Part shown: positions 9,073 to 23,036 of the stretch, piece by piece
Numbering within the stretch: position 1 is the stretch's first letter
Layout of the letters: each line of letters opens with the position of its first letter
NCBI RefSeq assembly: GCF_051014685.1
Contig: NW_027478517.1
Location: 434,001 to 498,000, forward strand
Direction of reading: 5' to 3'
Length of the DNA: 64,000 nucleotides
DNA from: Ptiloglossa arizonensis
Taxonomy: Eukaryota; Arthropoda; Insecta; Hymenoptera; Colletidae
The notes under the pieces: model-generated
Database searches by the model: none
Seen by the model: only the letters and a program-made list of their open reading frames with translations
Told to the model about the DNA's origin: nothing
Translations under genes and position numbers: made by a program

Positions 9073-10060
9073 AGAAGGCAAAAAATTTTTCACAATTCTG
9101 CTGCTCCAAACGCTTAACCAGAATGGCCTAGGGAAAAAATACACATGCCGTTATAATCGGGCGAGTTTCTACTTTCAGATGCAATAGGAATTTTTGGGTT
9201 AGGTCAATCTGTTCGCGAGACATGGGACTTTGAAGCTAAGAAATGGTCGAGAAGACAACAAATTTTTCGCAATTCTGCTGCTCCAAACGCTTAACCAGAA
9301 TGGGCTAGGGAAAAAATACACATACCGTTGTAATCGGGCGAGTTTCTTAATACTTTCAGAAGCAACAGGAATTTTTGGGTTAGGTCAATCCGTTCGCGAG
9401 ATATGGGAGTTCGAAGCCAAGAAATGGTTGAGAAGGCAAAAAATTTTTCGCAATTCTGCTGCTTCAAACGGTTAACCAGAATGGCCTAGGGAAAAAATAC
9501 ACATTCCGTTGTAATCGTGCGAGTTTCTACTTTCAGTTACAATAGGAATTTTTGGGTTAGGTCAATCTGTTCGCGAGACATGGGACTTTGAAGCTAAGAA
9601 ATGGTCGAGAAGACAACAAATTTTTCGCAATTCTGCTGCTCCAAACGCTTAACCAGAATGGGCTAGGGAAAAAATACACATACCGTTGTAATCGGGCGAG
9701 TTTCTAAATACTTTCAGAAGCAACAGGAATTTTTGGGTTATGTCAATCCGTTTGCGAGATATGGGAGTGTGAAGACAAGAAATGGTTGAGAAGGCAAAAA
9801 ATTTTTCGCAATTCTGCTGCTCCAAACGCTTAACCAGAATGGCCTAAGGGAAAAATACCCATACCGTTGTAATCGGGCGAGTTTCTACTTCCAGATGCAA
9901 CAGGAATTTTTGGGTTAGGTCAATCCGTTCGCGAGATATGGGAGTTTGAAGACAAGAAATGGTTGAGGAGGCAAAAAATTTTTCGCAATTATGCTGCTCC
10001 AAACGCTTAACCAGAATGGCCTAAGGAAAAAATACACATACCGTTGTAATCGGGCGAGTT
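9073..10060 (+). repeat. 13-monomer-spaced duplication with +4 indels, copy 1
   Basis: Matches 11382-12369 at an offset of 2309 bp, which is 13 x 177 plus the 8 bases from two four-base insertions (CTTAATAC near 9346 and CTAAATAC near 9704 in place of CTAC). The insertions are shared with the partner copy. Confidence 0.75.
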
Positions 10061-11381
10061 TCTACTTTCAGAAGCAACAGGAATTTTTGGGTTAGGTCAA
10101 TCCGTTCGCGAGATATGGGAATTTGAAGCCAAGAAATGGTAGAGAAGGCAAAAAATTTTTCACAAATCTGCTGCTCCAAACGCTTAACCAGGATGGCCTA
10201 AGGAAAAAATACACATACCTTTGTAATCGTGCGAGTTTCTACTTTCAGTTACAATAGGAATTTTTGGGTTAGGTCAATCCGTTCGCGAGACATGGGACTT
10301 TGAAGCTAAGAAATGGTCGAGAAGACAACAAATTTTTCGCAATTCTGCTGCTCCAAACGCTTAACCTGAATGGCCTAGGGAAAAAATACGCATACCGTTG
10401 TAATCGGGCCAGATTCTACTTTCAGATGCGACAGGAATTTTTGGGTTAGGTCAATCCGTTCGCGAGATATGGGAGTTTGAAGCCAAGAAATGGTCGAGAA
10501 GACAACAAATTTTTCGCAATTCTGCTGCTCCAAACGCTTAACCAGAATGAGCTAGGGAAAAAATACACATACCGTTGTAATCGGGCGAGTTTCTACTTTC
10601 AGATGCAATAGGAATTTTTGGGTTAGGTCAATCCGTTCGCGAGATATGGGAGTTTGAAGCTAAGAAATTGTTGGGAAGACAAAAAATTTTTCGCAATTCT
10701 GATGCTTCAAACGGTTAAACAGAATGGCCTAGGGAAAAAATACACATACCGTTGTAATCGTGCGAGTTTCTACTTTCAGTTACAAATGGAATTTTTGGGT
10801 TAGGTCAATCCGTTCGCGAGACATGGGACTTTGAAGCTAAGAAATGGTCGAGAAGACAACAAATTTTTCGCATTTCTGCTGCTCCAAACGCTTAACCAGA
10901 ATGGGCTAGGGAAAAAATACACATACCGTTGTAATCGGGCGAGTTTCTACTATCAGACGAAACAGGAATTTTTGGGTTAGGTCAAACCGTTCGCGAGATA
11001 TGGGAGTTTGAAGCCAAGAAATGGTTGAGAAGGCAAAAAATTTTTCGCAATTCTGGTGCTCCAAACGCTTAACCAGAATGGCCCAGGGAAAAAATACACA
11101 TACCGTTGTAATCGGGCGAGTCTCTACTTTCAGATGCAATAGGAATTTTTGGGTTAGGTCAATCCGTTCGCGAGATATGGGTGTTTGAAGCCAAGAAATG
11201 GTTGAGAAGGCAAAAAATTTTTCGCAATTATGCTGCTCCAAACGCTTAACCAGAATGGCCTAAGGAAAAAATACACATACCGTTGTAATCGGGCGAGTTT
11301 CTACTTTCATAAGCAACAGGAATTTTTGGGTTAGGTCAATCCGTCCGCGTGATATGGGAGTGTGAAGCCAAGAAATGGTAG

Positions 11382-12369
11382 AGAAGGCAAAAAATTTTTC
11401 ACAATTCTGCTGCTCCAAACGCTTAACCAGAATGGCCTAGGGAAAAAATACACATGCCGTTATAATCGGGCGAGTTTCTACTTTCAGATGCAATAGGAAT
11501 TTTTGGGTTAGGTCAATCTGTTCGCGAGAAATGGGACTTTGAAGCTAAGAAATGGTCGAGAAGACAACAAATTTTTCGCAATTCTGCTGCTCCAAACGCT
11601 TAACCAGAATGGGCTAGGGAAAAAATACACATACCGTTGTAATCGGGCGAGTTTCTAAATACTTTCAGAAGCAACAGGAATTTTTGGGTTAGGTCAATCC
11701 GTTCGCGAGATATGGGAGTTCGAAGCCAAGAAATGGTTGAGAAGGCAAAAAATTTTTCGCAATTCTGCTGCTTCAAACGGTTAACCAGAATGGCCTAGGG
11801 AAAAAATACACATTCCGTTGTAATCGTGCGAGTTTCTACTTTCAGTTACAATAGGAATTTTTGGGTTAGGTCAATCTGTTCGCGAGACATGGGACTTTGA
11901 AGCTAAGAAATGGTCGAGAAGACAACAAATTTTTCGCAATTCTGCTGCTCCAAACGCTTAACCAGAATGGGCTAGGGAAAAAATACACATACCGTTGTAA
12001 TCGGGCGAGTTTCTAAATACTTTCAGAAGCAACAGGAATTTTTGGGTTATGTCAATCCGTTTGCGAGATATGGGAGTGTGAAGACAAGAAATGGTTGAGA
12101 AGGCAAAAAATTTTTCGCAATTCTGCTGCTCCAAACGCTTAACCAGAATGGCCTAAGGGAAAAATACCCATACCGTTGTAATCGGGCGAGTTTCTACTTC
12201 CAGATGCAACAGGAATTTTTGGGTTAGGTCAATCCGTTCGCGAGATATGGGAGTTTGAAGACAAGAAATGGTTGAGGAGGCAAAAAATTTTTCGCAATTA
12301 TGCTGCTCCAAACGCTTAACCAGAATGGCCTAAGGAAAAAATACACATACCGTTGTAATCGGGCGAGTT
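11382..12369 (+). repeat. 13-monomer-spaced duplication with +4 indels, copy 2
   Basis: Partner of 9073-10060. Both four-base insertions recur, near 11654 and 12013. Small differences such as GAGAAATGGG versus GAGACATGGG at about 11527 show later divergence. Confidence 0.75.
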
Positions 12370-12766
12370 TCCACTTTCAGAAGCAACAGGAATTTTTGGG
12401 TTAGGTCAATCCGTTCGCGAGATATGGGAGTTTGAAGCCAAGAAATGGTAGAGAAGGCAAAAAATTTTTCACAATTCTGCTGCTCCAAACGCTTAACCAG
12501 AATGGCCTAAGGAAAAAATACACATACCGTTGTAATCGGGCGTGTTTCTACTTTCTGATGCAACAGGAATTTTTGGGTTAGGTCAATCCGTTCGCGAGAT
12601 ATGGGAGTTTGAAACCAAGAAATGGTTGAGAAGGCAAAAAATTTTTCGCAATTCTGCTGCTCCAAGCGCTTAACCAGAATGGCCTAGGGAAAAAATGCAC
12701 ATACCGTTGTAATCGTGCGAGTTTCTACTTTCAGATGCAATAGGAATTTTTGGGTTAGGTCAATCC

Positions 12767-12783
12767 GTTCGCCAGATACGGGA
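12767..12783 (+). other. CENP-B box-like motif with perfect core
   Basis: GTTCGCCAGATACGGGA fits the CENP-B core pattern nTTCGnnnnAnnCGGGn at all nine fixed positions. The ordinary monomer has T instead of C before GGG. This sequence match does not show binding. Confidence 0.5.
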
Positions 12784-13047
12784 GTTTGAAGACAAGAAAT
12801 GGTTGAGAAGGCAAAAAATTTTTCGCAATTATGCTGCTCCAAACGCTTAACCAGAATGGCCTAAGGAAAAAATACACATACCGTTGTAATCGGGCGAGTT
12901 TCTACTTTCAGAAGCAACAGGAATTTTTGGGTTAGGTCAATCCGTTCGCGAGATATGGGAATTTGAAGCCAAGAAATGGTAGAGAAGGCAAAAAATTTTT
13001 CACAAATCTGCTGCTCCAAACGCTTAACCAGGATGGCCTAAGGAAAA

Positions 13048-15348
13048 AATACACATACCGTTGTAATCGTGCGAGTTTCTACTTTCAGTTACAATAGGAA
13101 TTTTTGGGTTAGGTCAATCCGTTCGCGAGACATGGGACTTTGAAGCTAAGAAATGGTCGAGAAGACAACAAATTTTTCGCAATTCTGCTGCTCCAAACGC
13201 TTAACCTGAATGGCCTAGGGAAAAAATACGCATACCGTTGTAATCGGGCCAGATTCTACTTTCAGATGCGACAGGAATTTTTGGGTTAGGTCAATCCGTT
13301 CGCGAGATATGGGAGTTTGAAGCCAAGAAATGGTAGAGAAGGCAAAAAATTTTTCACAATTCTGCTGCTCCAAACGCTTAACCAGAATGGCCTAGGGAGA
13401 AAATACACATACCGTTATAATCGGGCGAGTTTCCACTTTCAGATGCAATAGGAATTTTTGGGTTAGGTCAATCCGTTCGCGAGATATGGGCGTTTGAAGC
13501 CAAGAAATGGTTGAGAAGGCAAAAAATTTTTCGCAATTCTGCTGCTTCAAACGGTTAACCAGAAGGGCCTAGGGTAAAAATACACATACCGTTGTAATCG
13601 TGCGAGTTTCTACTTTCAGTTACAATAGGAATTTTTGGGTTAGGTCAATCCGTTCGCGAGACATGGGACTTTGAAGCTAAGAAATGGTCGAGAAGACAAC
13701 AAATTTTTCGCAATTCTGCTGGTCCAAACGCTTAACCTGAATGGCCTAGGGAAAAAATACGCATACCGTTGTAATCGGGCCAGATTCTACTTTCAGATGC
13801 GACAGGAATTTTTGGGTTAGGTCAATCCGTTCGCGAGATATGGGAGTTTGAAGCCAAGAAATGGTAGAGAAGGCAAAAAATTTTTCACAATTCTGCTGCT
13901 CCAAACGCTTAACCAGAATGGCCTAGGGAAAAAATACACATACCGTTATAATCGGGCGAGTTTCTACTTTCAGATGCAATAGGAATTTTTGGGTTAGGTC
14001 AATCCGTTCGCGAGATATGGGCGTTTGAAGCCAAGAAATGGTTGAGAAGGCAAAAAATTTTTCGCAATTCTGCTGCTTCAAACGGTTAACCAGAAGGGCC
14101 TAGGGAAAAAATACACATACCGTTGTAATCGGGCGAATTTCTACTTTCAGATGCAATAGGAATTTTTGGGTTAGGTCAATTCGTTCGCGAGACATGGGAC
14201 TTTGAAGCTAAGAAATGGTCGAGAAGACAACAAATTTTTCGCAATTCTGCTGCTCCAAACGCTTAACCAGAATGGCCTAGGGAAAAAATGCACATACCGT
14301 TGTAATCGGGCGAGTTTCTACTTTCAGATGCAATAGGAATTTTTGGGTTAGGTCAATACGTTCGCGAGATATGGGAGTTTGAAGCCAAGAAATGGTTGAG
14401 AAGACAACAAATTTTTCGCAATTCTGCTGCTCCAGTCGCTTAACCAGAATGGGCTAGGCAAAAAATACACATACCTTTGTAACCGGGCGAGTTTCTACTT
14501 TCAGACGCAACAGGAATTTTTGGGTTAGGTCAATCCGTTCGCGAGATATGGGAGTTTGAAGCCGAGAAATGGTTGAGAAGACAACAAATTTCTCGCACTT
14601 CTGCTGCTCCAATCGCTTAACCAGAATGGCCTAGGGGAAAAATACAAGTACCGTTGCAATCGGGCGAGTTTCTACATTCAAATGCAATAGGAATTTTTGG
14701 GTTAGGTCAATCCGTTCGCGAGATATGGGAGCTTGAAGCTAAGAAATGGTTGAGAAGACAACAAATTTTTCGCAATTCTGCTGCTCCAAACGCTTAACCT
14801 GAATGGCCTAGGGAAAAAATACGCATACAGTTGTAATCGGGCCAGATTCTACTTTCAGATGCGACAGGAATTCTTGGGTTAGGTCAATCCGTTCGCGAGA
14901 TATGGGAGTTTGAAGCCAAGAAATGGTTGAGAAGGCAAAAAATTTCTCGCAATTCTGCTGCTTCAAACGCTTAACCAGAATGGCCTAGGGAAAAAATACA
15001 CATACCGTTGTAATCGGGCGAGTTTCTACTTTCAGATGCAATAGGAATTTTTGGGTTAGGTCAATCCGTTCGCGAGATATGGGAGTTTGAAGCCAAGAAA
15101 TGGTTGAGAAGGCAAAAAATTTTACGCAATTCTGCTGCTTCAAAGGCTTAACCAGAATGGCCTAGGGAAAAAATACACATACCGTTGTAATCGGGCGAGT
15201 TTCTACTTTCAGATGCAATAGGAATATTTGGGTTAGGTCAATCCGTTCGCGAGATATGGGACTTTGAAGCTAAGAAATGGTTGAGAAGACAACAAATTTT
15301 TCGCAATTCTGCTGCTCCAAACGCTTAACCTGAATGGCCTAGGGAAAA
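13048..15348 (+). repeat. 13-monomer higher-order unit (2301 bp), copy 1
   Basis: A tandem partner follows directly at 15349. Landmark variants recur at exactly 2301 bp, for example GGGCGAATTTC at 14131 and 16432. A few single-base differences occur, such as AGGGTAAAAAT at about 13572 versus AGGGAAAAAAT. Confidence 0.8.
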
Positions 15349-17649
15349 AATACACATACCGTTGTAATCGTGCGAGTTTCTACTTTCAGTTACAATAGGA
15401 ATTTTTGGGTTAGGTCAATCCGTTCGCGAGACATGGGACTTTGAAGCTAAGAAATGGTCGAGAAGACAACAAATTTTTCGCAATTCTGCTGCTCCAAACG
15501 CTTAACCTGAATGGCCTAGGGAAAAAATACGCATACCGTTGTAATCGGGCCAGATTCTACTTTCAGATGCGACAGGAATTTTTGGGTTAGGTCAATCCGT
15601 TCGCGAGATATGGGAGTTTGAAGCCAAGAAATGGTAGAGAAGGCAAAAAATTTTTCACAATTCTGCTGCTCCAAACGCTTAACCAGAATGGCCTAGGGAG
15701 AAAATACACATACCGTTATAATCGGGCGAGTTTCCACTTTCAGATGCAATAGGAATTTTTGGGTTAGGTCAATCCGTTCGCGAGATATGGGCGTTTGAAG
15801 CCAAGAAATGGTTGAGAAGGCAAAAAATTTTTCGCAATTCTGCTGCTTCAAACGGTTAACCAGAAGGGCCTAGGGAAAAAATACACATACCGTTGTAATC
15901 GTGCGAGTTTCTACTTTCAGTTACAATAGGAATTTTTGGGTTAGGTCAATCCGTTCGCGAGACATGGGACTTTGAAGCTAAGAAATGGTCGAGAAGACAA
16001 CAAATTTTTCGCAATTCTGCTGCTCCAAACGCTTAACCTGAATGGCCTAGGGAAAAAATACGCATACCGTTGTAATCGGGCCAGATTCTACTTTCAGATG
16101 CGACAGGAATTTTTGGGTTAGGTCAATCCGTTCGCGAGATATGGGAGTTTGAAGCCAAGAAATGGTAGAGAAGGCAAAAAATTTTTCACAATTCTGCTGC
16201 TCCAAACGCTTAACCAGAATGGCCTAGGGAAAAAATACACATACCGTTATAATCGGGCGAGTTTCTACTTTCAGATGCAATAGGAATTTTTGGGTTAGGT
16301 CAATCCGTTCGCGAGATATGGGCGTTTGAAGCCAAGAAATGGTTGAGAAGGCAAAAAATTTTTCGCAATTCTGCTGCTTCAAACGGTTAACCAGAAGGGC
16401 CTAGGGAAAAAATACACATACCGTTGTAATCGGGCGAATTTCTACTTTCAGATGCAATAGGAATTTTTGGGTTAGGTCAATTCGTTCGCGAGACATGGGA
16501 CTTTGAAGCTAAGAAATGGTCGAGAAGACAACAAATTTTTCGCAATTCTGCTACTCCAAACGCTCAACCAGAATGGCCTAGGGAAAAAATGCACATACCG
16601 TTGTAATCGGGCGAGTTTCTACTTTCAGATGCAATAGGAATTTTTGGGTTAGGTCAATACGTTCGCGAGATATGGGAGTTTGAAGCCAAGAAATGGTTGA
16701 GAAGACAACAAATTTTTCGCAATTCTGCTGCTCCAGTCGCTTAACCAGAATGGGCTAGGCAAAAAATACACATACCTTTGTAACCGGGCGAGTTTCTACT
16801 TTCAGACGCAACAGGAATTTTTGGGTTAGGTCAATCCGTTCGCGAGATATGGGAGTTTGAAGCCGAGAAATGGTTGAGAAGACAACAAATTTCTCGCACT
16901 TCTGCTGCTCCAATCGCTTAACCAGAATGGCCTAGGGGAAAAATACAAGTACCGTTGTAATCGGGCGAGTTTCTACATTCAAATGCAATAGGAATTTTTG
17001 GGTTAGGTCAATCCGTTCGCGAGATATGGGAGCTTGAAGCTAAGAAATGGTTGAGAAGACAACAAATTTTTCGCAATTCTGCTGCTCCAAACGCTTAACC
17101 TGAATGGCCTAGGGAAAAAATACGCATACAGTTGTAATCGGGCCAGATTCTACTTTCAGATGCGACAGGAATTCTTGGGTTAGGTCAATCCGTTCGCGAG
17201 ATATGGGAGTTTGAAGCCAAGAAATGGTTGAGAAGGCAAAAAATTTCTCGCAATTCTGCTGCTTCAAACGCTTAACCAGAATGGCCTAGGGAAAAAATAC
17301 ACATACCGTTGTAATCGGGCGAGTTTCTACTTTCAGATGCAATAGGAATTTTTGGGTTAGGTCAATCCGTTCGCGAGATATGGGAGTTTGAAGCCAAGAA
17401 ATGGTTGAGAAGGCAAAAAATTTTACGCAATTCTGCTGCTTCAAAGGCTTAACCAGAATGGCCTAGGGAAAAAATACACATACCGTTGTAATCGGGCGAG
17501 TTTCTACTTTCAGATGCAATAGGAATTTTTGGGTTAGGTCAATCCGTTCGCGAGATATGGGACTTTGAAGCTAAGAAATGGTTGAGAAGACAACAAATTT
17601 TTCGCAATTCTGCTGCTCCAAACGCTTAACCTGAATGGCCTAGGGAAAA
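15349..17649 (+). repeat. 13-monomer higher-order unit (2301 bp), copy 2
   Basis: Tandem partner of 13048-15348. It overlaps the 17-monomer unit that starts at about 15656, so a later, larger duplication was laid over this one. Confidence 0.8.
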
Positions 17650-18664
17650 AATACAAATACCGTTGTAATCGGGCGAGTTTCTACTTTCAAATGCAATAGG
17701 AATTTTTGGGTTAGGTCAATCCGTTCGTGAGATATGGGAGTTTAAAGCTAAGAAATGGTTGAGAAGACAACAAATTTTTCGCAATTCTGCTGCTCCAAAC
17801 GCTTAACCTGAATGGCCTAGGGAAAAAATACGCATACAGTTGTAATCGGGCCAGATTCTACTTTCAGATGCGGCAGGAATTTTTGGGTTAGGTCAATCCG
17901 TTCGCGAGATATGGGAGTTTGAAGCCAAGAAATGGTTGAGAAGGCAAAAAATTTTTCGCAATTCTGCTGCTCCAGTCGCTTAACCAGAATGGGCTAGGGA
18001 AAAAATACACATACCTTTGTAACCGGGCGAGTTTCTACTTTCAGACGCAACAGGAATTTTTGGGTTAGGTCAATCCGTTCGCGAGATATGGGAGTTTGAT
18101 GCCGAGAAATGGTTGACAAGACAACAAATTTCTCGCACGTCTGCTGCTCCAATCGCTAAACCAGAATGGCCTAGGGGAAAAATACAACTACCGTTGTAAT
18201 CGGGCGAGTTTCTACTTTCAAATGCAATAGGAATTTTTGGGTTAGGTCAATCCGTTCGCGAGATATGGGAGTTTAAAGCTAAGAAATGGTTGAGAAGACA
18301 ACAAATTTTTCGCAATTCTGCTGCTCCAAACGCTTAACCTGAATGGCCTAGGGAAAAAATACGCATACAGTTGTAATCGGGCCAGATTCTACTTTCAGAT
18401 GCGGCAGGAATTTTTGGGTTAGGTCAATCCGTTAGCGAGATATGGGAGTTTGAAGCCTGGAAATGGCTGAGAAGGCAAAAAATTTTTCGCAATTCTGCTG
18501 CTTCAAACGCTTAACCAGAATGGCCTAGGGAAAAAATGCACATACCGTTGTAATCGGGCGTGTTTCGACTTTCAGATGCAATAGGAATTTTTGGGTTAGG
18601 TCAATCCGCTCGCGCGATATGGGCGTTTGAAGCCAAGAAATGGTTGAGAAGGCAAAAAATTTTT
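15656..18664 (+). repeat. 17-monomer higher-order unit (3009 bp), copy 1
   Basis: Matches 18665-21673 at an offset of 3009 bp = 17 x 177, for example GGGCGAATTTC at 16432 and 19441 and the rare CCGTTAGCGAG at about 18428 and 21437. Confidence 0.8.
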
Positions 18665-21600
18665 CACAATTCTGCTGCTCCAAACGCTTAACCAGAATGG
18701 CCTAGGGAGAAAATACACATACCGTTATAATCGGGCGAGTTTCCACTTTCAGATGCAATAGGAATTTTTGGGTTAGGTCAATCCGTTCGCGAGATATGGG
18801 TGTTTGAAGCCAAGAAATGGTTGAGAAGGCAAAAAATTTTTCGCAATTCTGCTGCTTCAAACGGTTAACCAGAAGGGCCTAGGGAAAAAATACACATACC
18901 GTTGTAATCGTGCGAGTTTCTACTTTCAGTTACAATAGGAATTTTTGGGTTAGGTCAATCCGTTCGCGAGACATGGGACTTTGAAGCTAAGAAATGGTCG
19001 AGAAGACAACAAATTTTTCGCAATTCTGCTGCTCCAAACGCTTAACCTGAATGGCCTAGGGAAAAAATACGCATACCGTTGTAATCGGGCCAGATTCTAC
19101 TTTCAGATGCGACAGGAATTTTTGGGTTAGGTCAATCCGTTCGCGAGATATGGGAGTTTGAAGCCAAGAAATGGTAGAGAAGGCAAAAAATTTTTCACAA
19201 TTCTGCTGCTCCAAACGCTTAACCAGAATGGCCTAGGGAAAAAATACACATACCGTTATAATCGCGCGAGTTTCTACTTTCAGATGCAATAGGAATTTTT
19301 GGGTTAGGTCAATCCGTTCGCGAGATATGGGCGTTTGAAGCCAAGAAATGGTTGAGAAGGCAAAAAATTTTTCGCAATTCTGCTGCTTCAAACGGTTAAC
19401 CAGAAGGGCCTAGGGAAAAAATACACATACCGTTGTAATCGGGCGAATTTCTACTTTCAGATGCAATAGGAATTTTTGGGTTAGGTCAATTCGTTCGCGA
19501 GACATGGGACTTTGAAGCTAAGAAATGGTCGAGAAGACAACAAATTTTTGGCAATTCTGCTGCTCCAAACGCTTAACCAGAATGGCCTAGGGAAAAAATG
19601 CACATACCGTTGTAATCGGGCGAGTTTCTACTTTCAGATGCAATAGGAATTTTTGGGTTAGGTCAATACGTTCGCGAGATATGGGAGTTTGAAGCCAAGA
19701 AATGGTTGAGAAGACAACAAATTTTTCGCAATTCTGCTGCTCCAGTCGCTTAACCAGAATGGGCTAGGCAAAAAATACACATACCTTTGTAACCGGGCGA
19801 GTTTCTACTTTCAGACGCAACAGGAATTTTTGGGTTAGGTCAATCCGTTCGCGAGATATGGGAGTTTGAAGCCGAGAAATGGTTGAGAAGACAACAAATT
19901 TCTCGCACTTCTGCTGCTCCAATCGCTTAACCAGAATGGCCTAGGGGAAAAATACAAGTACCGTTGTAATCGGGCGAGTTTCTACATTCAAATGCAATAG
20001 GAATTTTTGGGTTAGGTCAATCCGTTCGCGAGATATGGGAGCTTGAAGCTAAGAAATGGTTGAGAAGACAACAAATTTTTCGCAATTCTGCTGCTCCAAA
20101 CGCTTAACCTGAATGGCCTAGGGAAAAAATACGCATACAGTTGTAATCGGGCCAGATTCTACTTTCAGATGCGACAGGAATTCTTGGGTTAGGTCAATCC
20201 GTTCGCGAGATATGGGAGTTTGAAGCCAAGAAATGGTTGAGAAGGCAAAAAATTTCTCGCAATTTTGCTGCTTCAAACGCTTAACCAGAATGGCCTAGGG
20301 AAAAAATACACATACCGTTGTAATCGGGCGAGTTTCTACTTTCAGATGCAATAGGAATTTTTGGGTTAGGTCAATCCGTTCGCGAGATATGGGAGTTTGA
20401 AGCCAAGAAATGGTTGAGAAGGCAAAAAATTTTACGCAATTCTGCTGCTTCAAAGGCTTAACCAGAATGGCCTAGGGAAAAAATACACATACCGTTGTAA
20501 TCGGGCGAGTTTCTACTTTCAGATGCAATAGGAATTTTTGGGTTAGGTCAATCCGTTCGCGAGATATGGGACATTGAAGCTAAGAAATGGTTGAGAAGAC
20601 AACAAATTTTTCGCAATTCTGCTGCTCCAAACGCTTAACCTGAATGGCCTAGGGAAAAAATACAAATACCGTTGTAATCGGGCGAGTTTCTACTTTCAAA
20701 TGCAATAGGAATTTTTGGGTTAGGTCAATCCGTTCGTGAGATATGGGAGTTTAAAGCTAAGAAATGGTTGAGAAGGCAACAAATTTTTCGCAATTCTGCT
20801 GCTCCAAACGCTTAACCTGAATGGCCTAGGGAAAAAATACGCATACAGTTGTAATCGGGCCAGATTCTACTTTCAGATGCGGCAGGAATTTTTGGGTTAG
20901 GTCAATCCGTTCGCGAGATATGGGAGTTTGAAGCCAAGAAATGGTTGAGAAGGCAAAAAATTTTTCGCAATTCTGCTGCTCCAGTCGCTTAACCAGAATG
21001 GGCTAGGGAAAAAATACACATACCTTTGTAACCGGGCGAGTTTCTACTTTCAGACGCAACAGGAATTTTTGGGTTAGGTCAATCCGTTCGCGAGATATGG
21101 GAGTTTGATGCCGAGAAATGGTTGACAAGACAACAAATTTCTCGCACTTCTGCTGCTCCAATCGCTTAACCAGAATGGCCTAGGGGAAAAATACAACTAC
21201 CGTTGTAATCGGGCGAGTTTCTACTTTCAAATGCAATAGGAATTTTTGGGTTAGGTCAATCCGTTCGCGAGATATGGGAGTTTAAAGCTAAGAAATGGTT
21301 GAGAAGACAACAAATTTTTCGCAATTCTGCTGCTCCAAACGCTTAACCTGAATGGCCTAGGGAAAAAATACGCATACAGTTGTAATCGGGCCAGATTCTA
21401 CTTTCAGATGCGGCAGGAATTTTTGGGTTAGGTCAATCCGTTAGCGAGATATGGGAGTTTGAAGCCTAGAAATGGCTGAGAAGGCAAAAAATTTTTCGCA
21501 ATTCTGCTGCTTCAAACGCTCAACCAGAATGGCCTAGGGAAAAAATGCACATACCGTTGTAATCGGGCGTGTTTCGACTTTCAGATGCAATAGGAATTTT

Positions 21601-21673
21601 TGGGTTAGGTCAATCCGCTCGCGCGATATGGGCGTTTGAAGCCAAGAAATGGTTGAGAAGGCAAAAAATTTTT
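18665..21673 (+). repeat. 17-monomer higher-order unit (3009 bp), copy 2
   Basis: Tandem partner of 15656-18664. Single-base differences are scattered, for example GAAGCCTAG versus GAAGCCTGG near 21465 and 18456. Confidence 0.8.
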
Positions 21674-22140
21674 CGCAATTCTGCTGCTTCAAACGGTTAA
21701 CCAGAAGGGCCTAGGGAAAAAATACACATACCGTTGTAATCGTGCGAGTTTCTACTTTCAGTTACAATAGGAATTTTTGGGTTAGGTCAATCCGTTCGCG
21801 AGACATGGGACTTTGAAGCTAAGAAATGGTCGAGAAGACAACAAATTTTTCGCAATTCTGCTGCTCCAAACGCTTAACCTGAATGGCCTAGGGAAAAAAT
21901 ACGCATACCGTTGTAATCGGGCCAGATTCTACTTTCAGATGCGACAGGAATTCTTGGGTTAGGTCAATCCGTTCGCGAGATATGGGAGTATGAAGCCAAG
22001 AAATGGTTGAGAAGGCAAACAATTTTTCGCAATTCTGCTGCTTCAAACGCTTAACCAGAATGGCCTAGGGAAAAAATACACATACCGTTGTAATCGGGCG
22101 AGTTTCTACTTTCAGATGCAATAGGAATTTTTGGGTTAGG
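21445..22140 (+). repeat. 9-monomer-spaced duplication, copy 1
   Basis: Recurs at 23037-23732 (offset 1592; a one-base deletion at about 22214, CTGTGCTCC, lies between the copies). The rare GTGTTTCGAC variant marks both. Confidence 0.7.
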
Positions 22141-23036
22141 TCAACTCGTTCGCGAGACATGGGACTTTGAAGCTAAGAAATGGTCGAGAAGACAACAAAT
22201 TTTTCGCAATTCTGTGCTCCAAACGCTTAACCAGAATAGGCTAGGGAAAAAATACACATACCGTTGTAATCGGGCGAGTCTCTACTTTCAGATGCAATAG
22301 GAATTTTTGGGTTAGGTCTATCCGTTCGCGAGATATGGGAGTTTGAAGCCAAGAAATGGTGGAGAAGGCAAAAAATTTTTCACAATTCTGCTGCTCCAAA
22401 CGCTTAACCAGGATGGCCTAGGGAAAAAATGCACATACCGTTGTAATCGGGCGAGTTTCTACTTTCAGATGCAATAGGAATTTTTGGGTTAGGTCAATAC
22501 GTTCGCGAGATATGGGAGTTTGAAGCCAAGAAATGGTTGAGAAGACAACAAATTTTTCGCAATTCTGCTGCTCCAGTCGCTTAACCAGAATGGGCTAGGG
22601 AAAAAATACACATACCTTTGTAACCGGGCGAGATTCTACTTTCAGACGCAACAGGAATTTTTGGGTTAGGTCAATCCGTTCGCGCGATATGGGAGTTTGA
22701 AGCCGAGAAATGGTTGACAAGACAACAAATTTCTCGCACTTCTGCTGCTCCAATCGCTTAACCAGAATGGCCTAGGGGAAAAATACAAGTACCGTTGTAA
22801 TCGGGCGAGTTTCTACATTCAAATGCAATAGGAATTTTTGGGTTAGGTCAATCCGTTCGCGAGATATGGGAGCTTGAAACTAAGAAATGGTTGAGAAGAC
22901 AACAAATTTTTCGCAATTCTGCTGCTCCGAACGCTTAACCTGAATGGCCTAGGGAAAAAATACGCATACCGTTGTAATCGGGCGAGTTTCTACTTTCAGA
23001 TGCAATAGGAATTTTTGGGTTAGGTCAATCCGTTCG

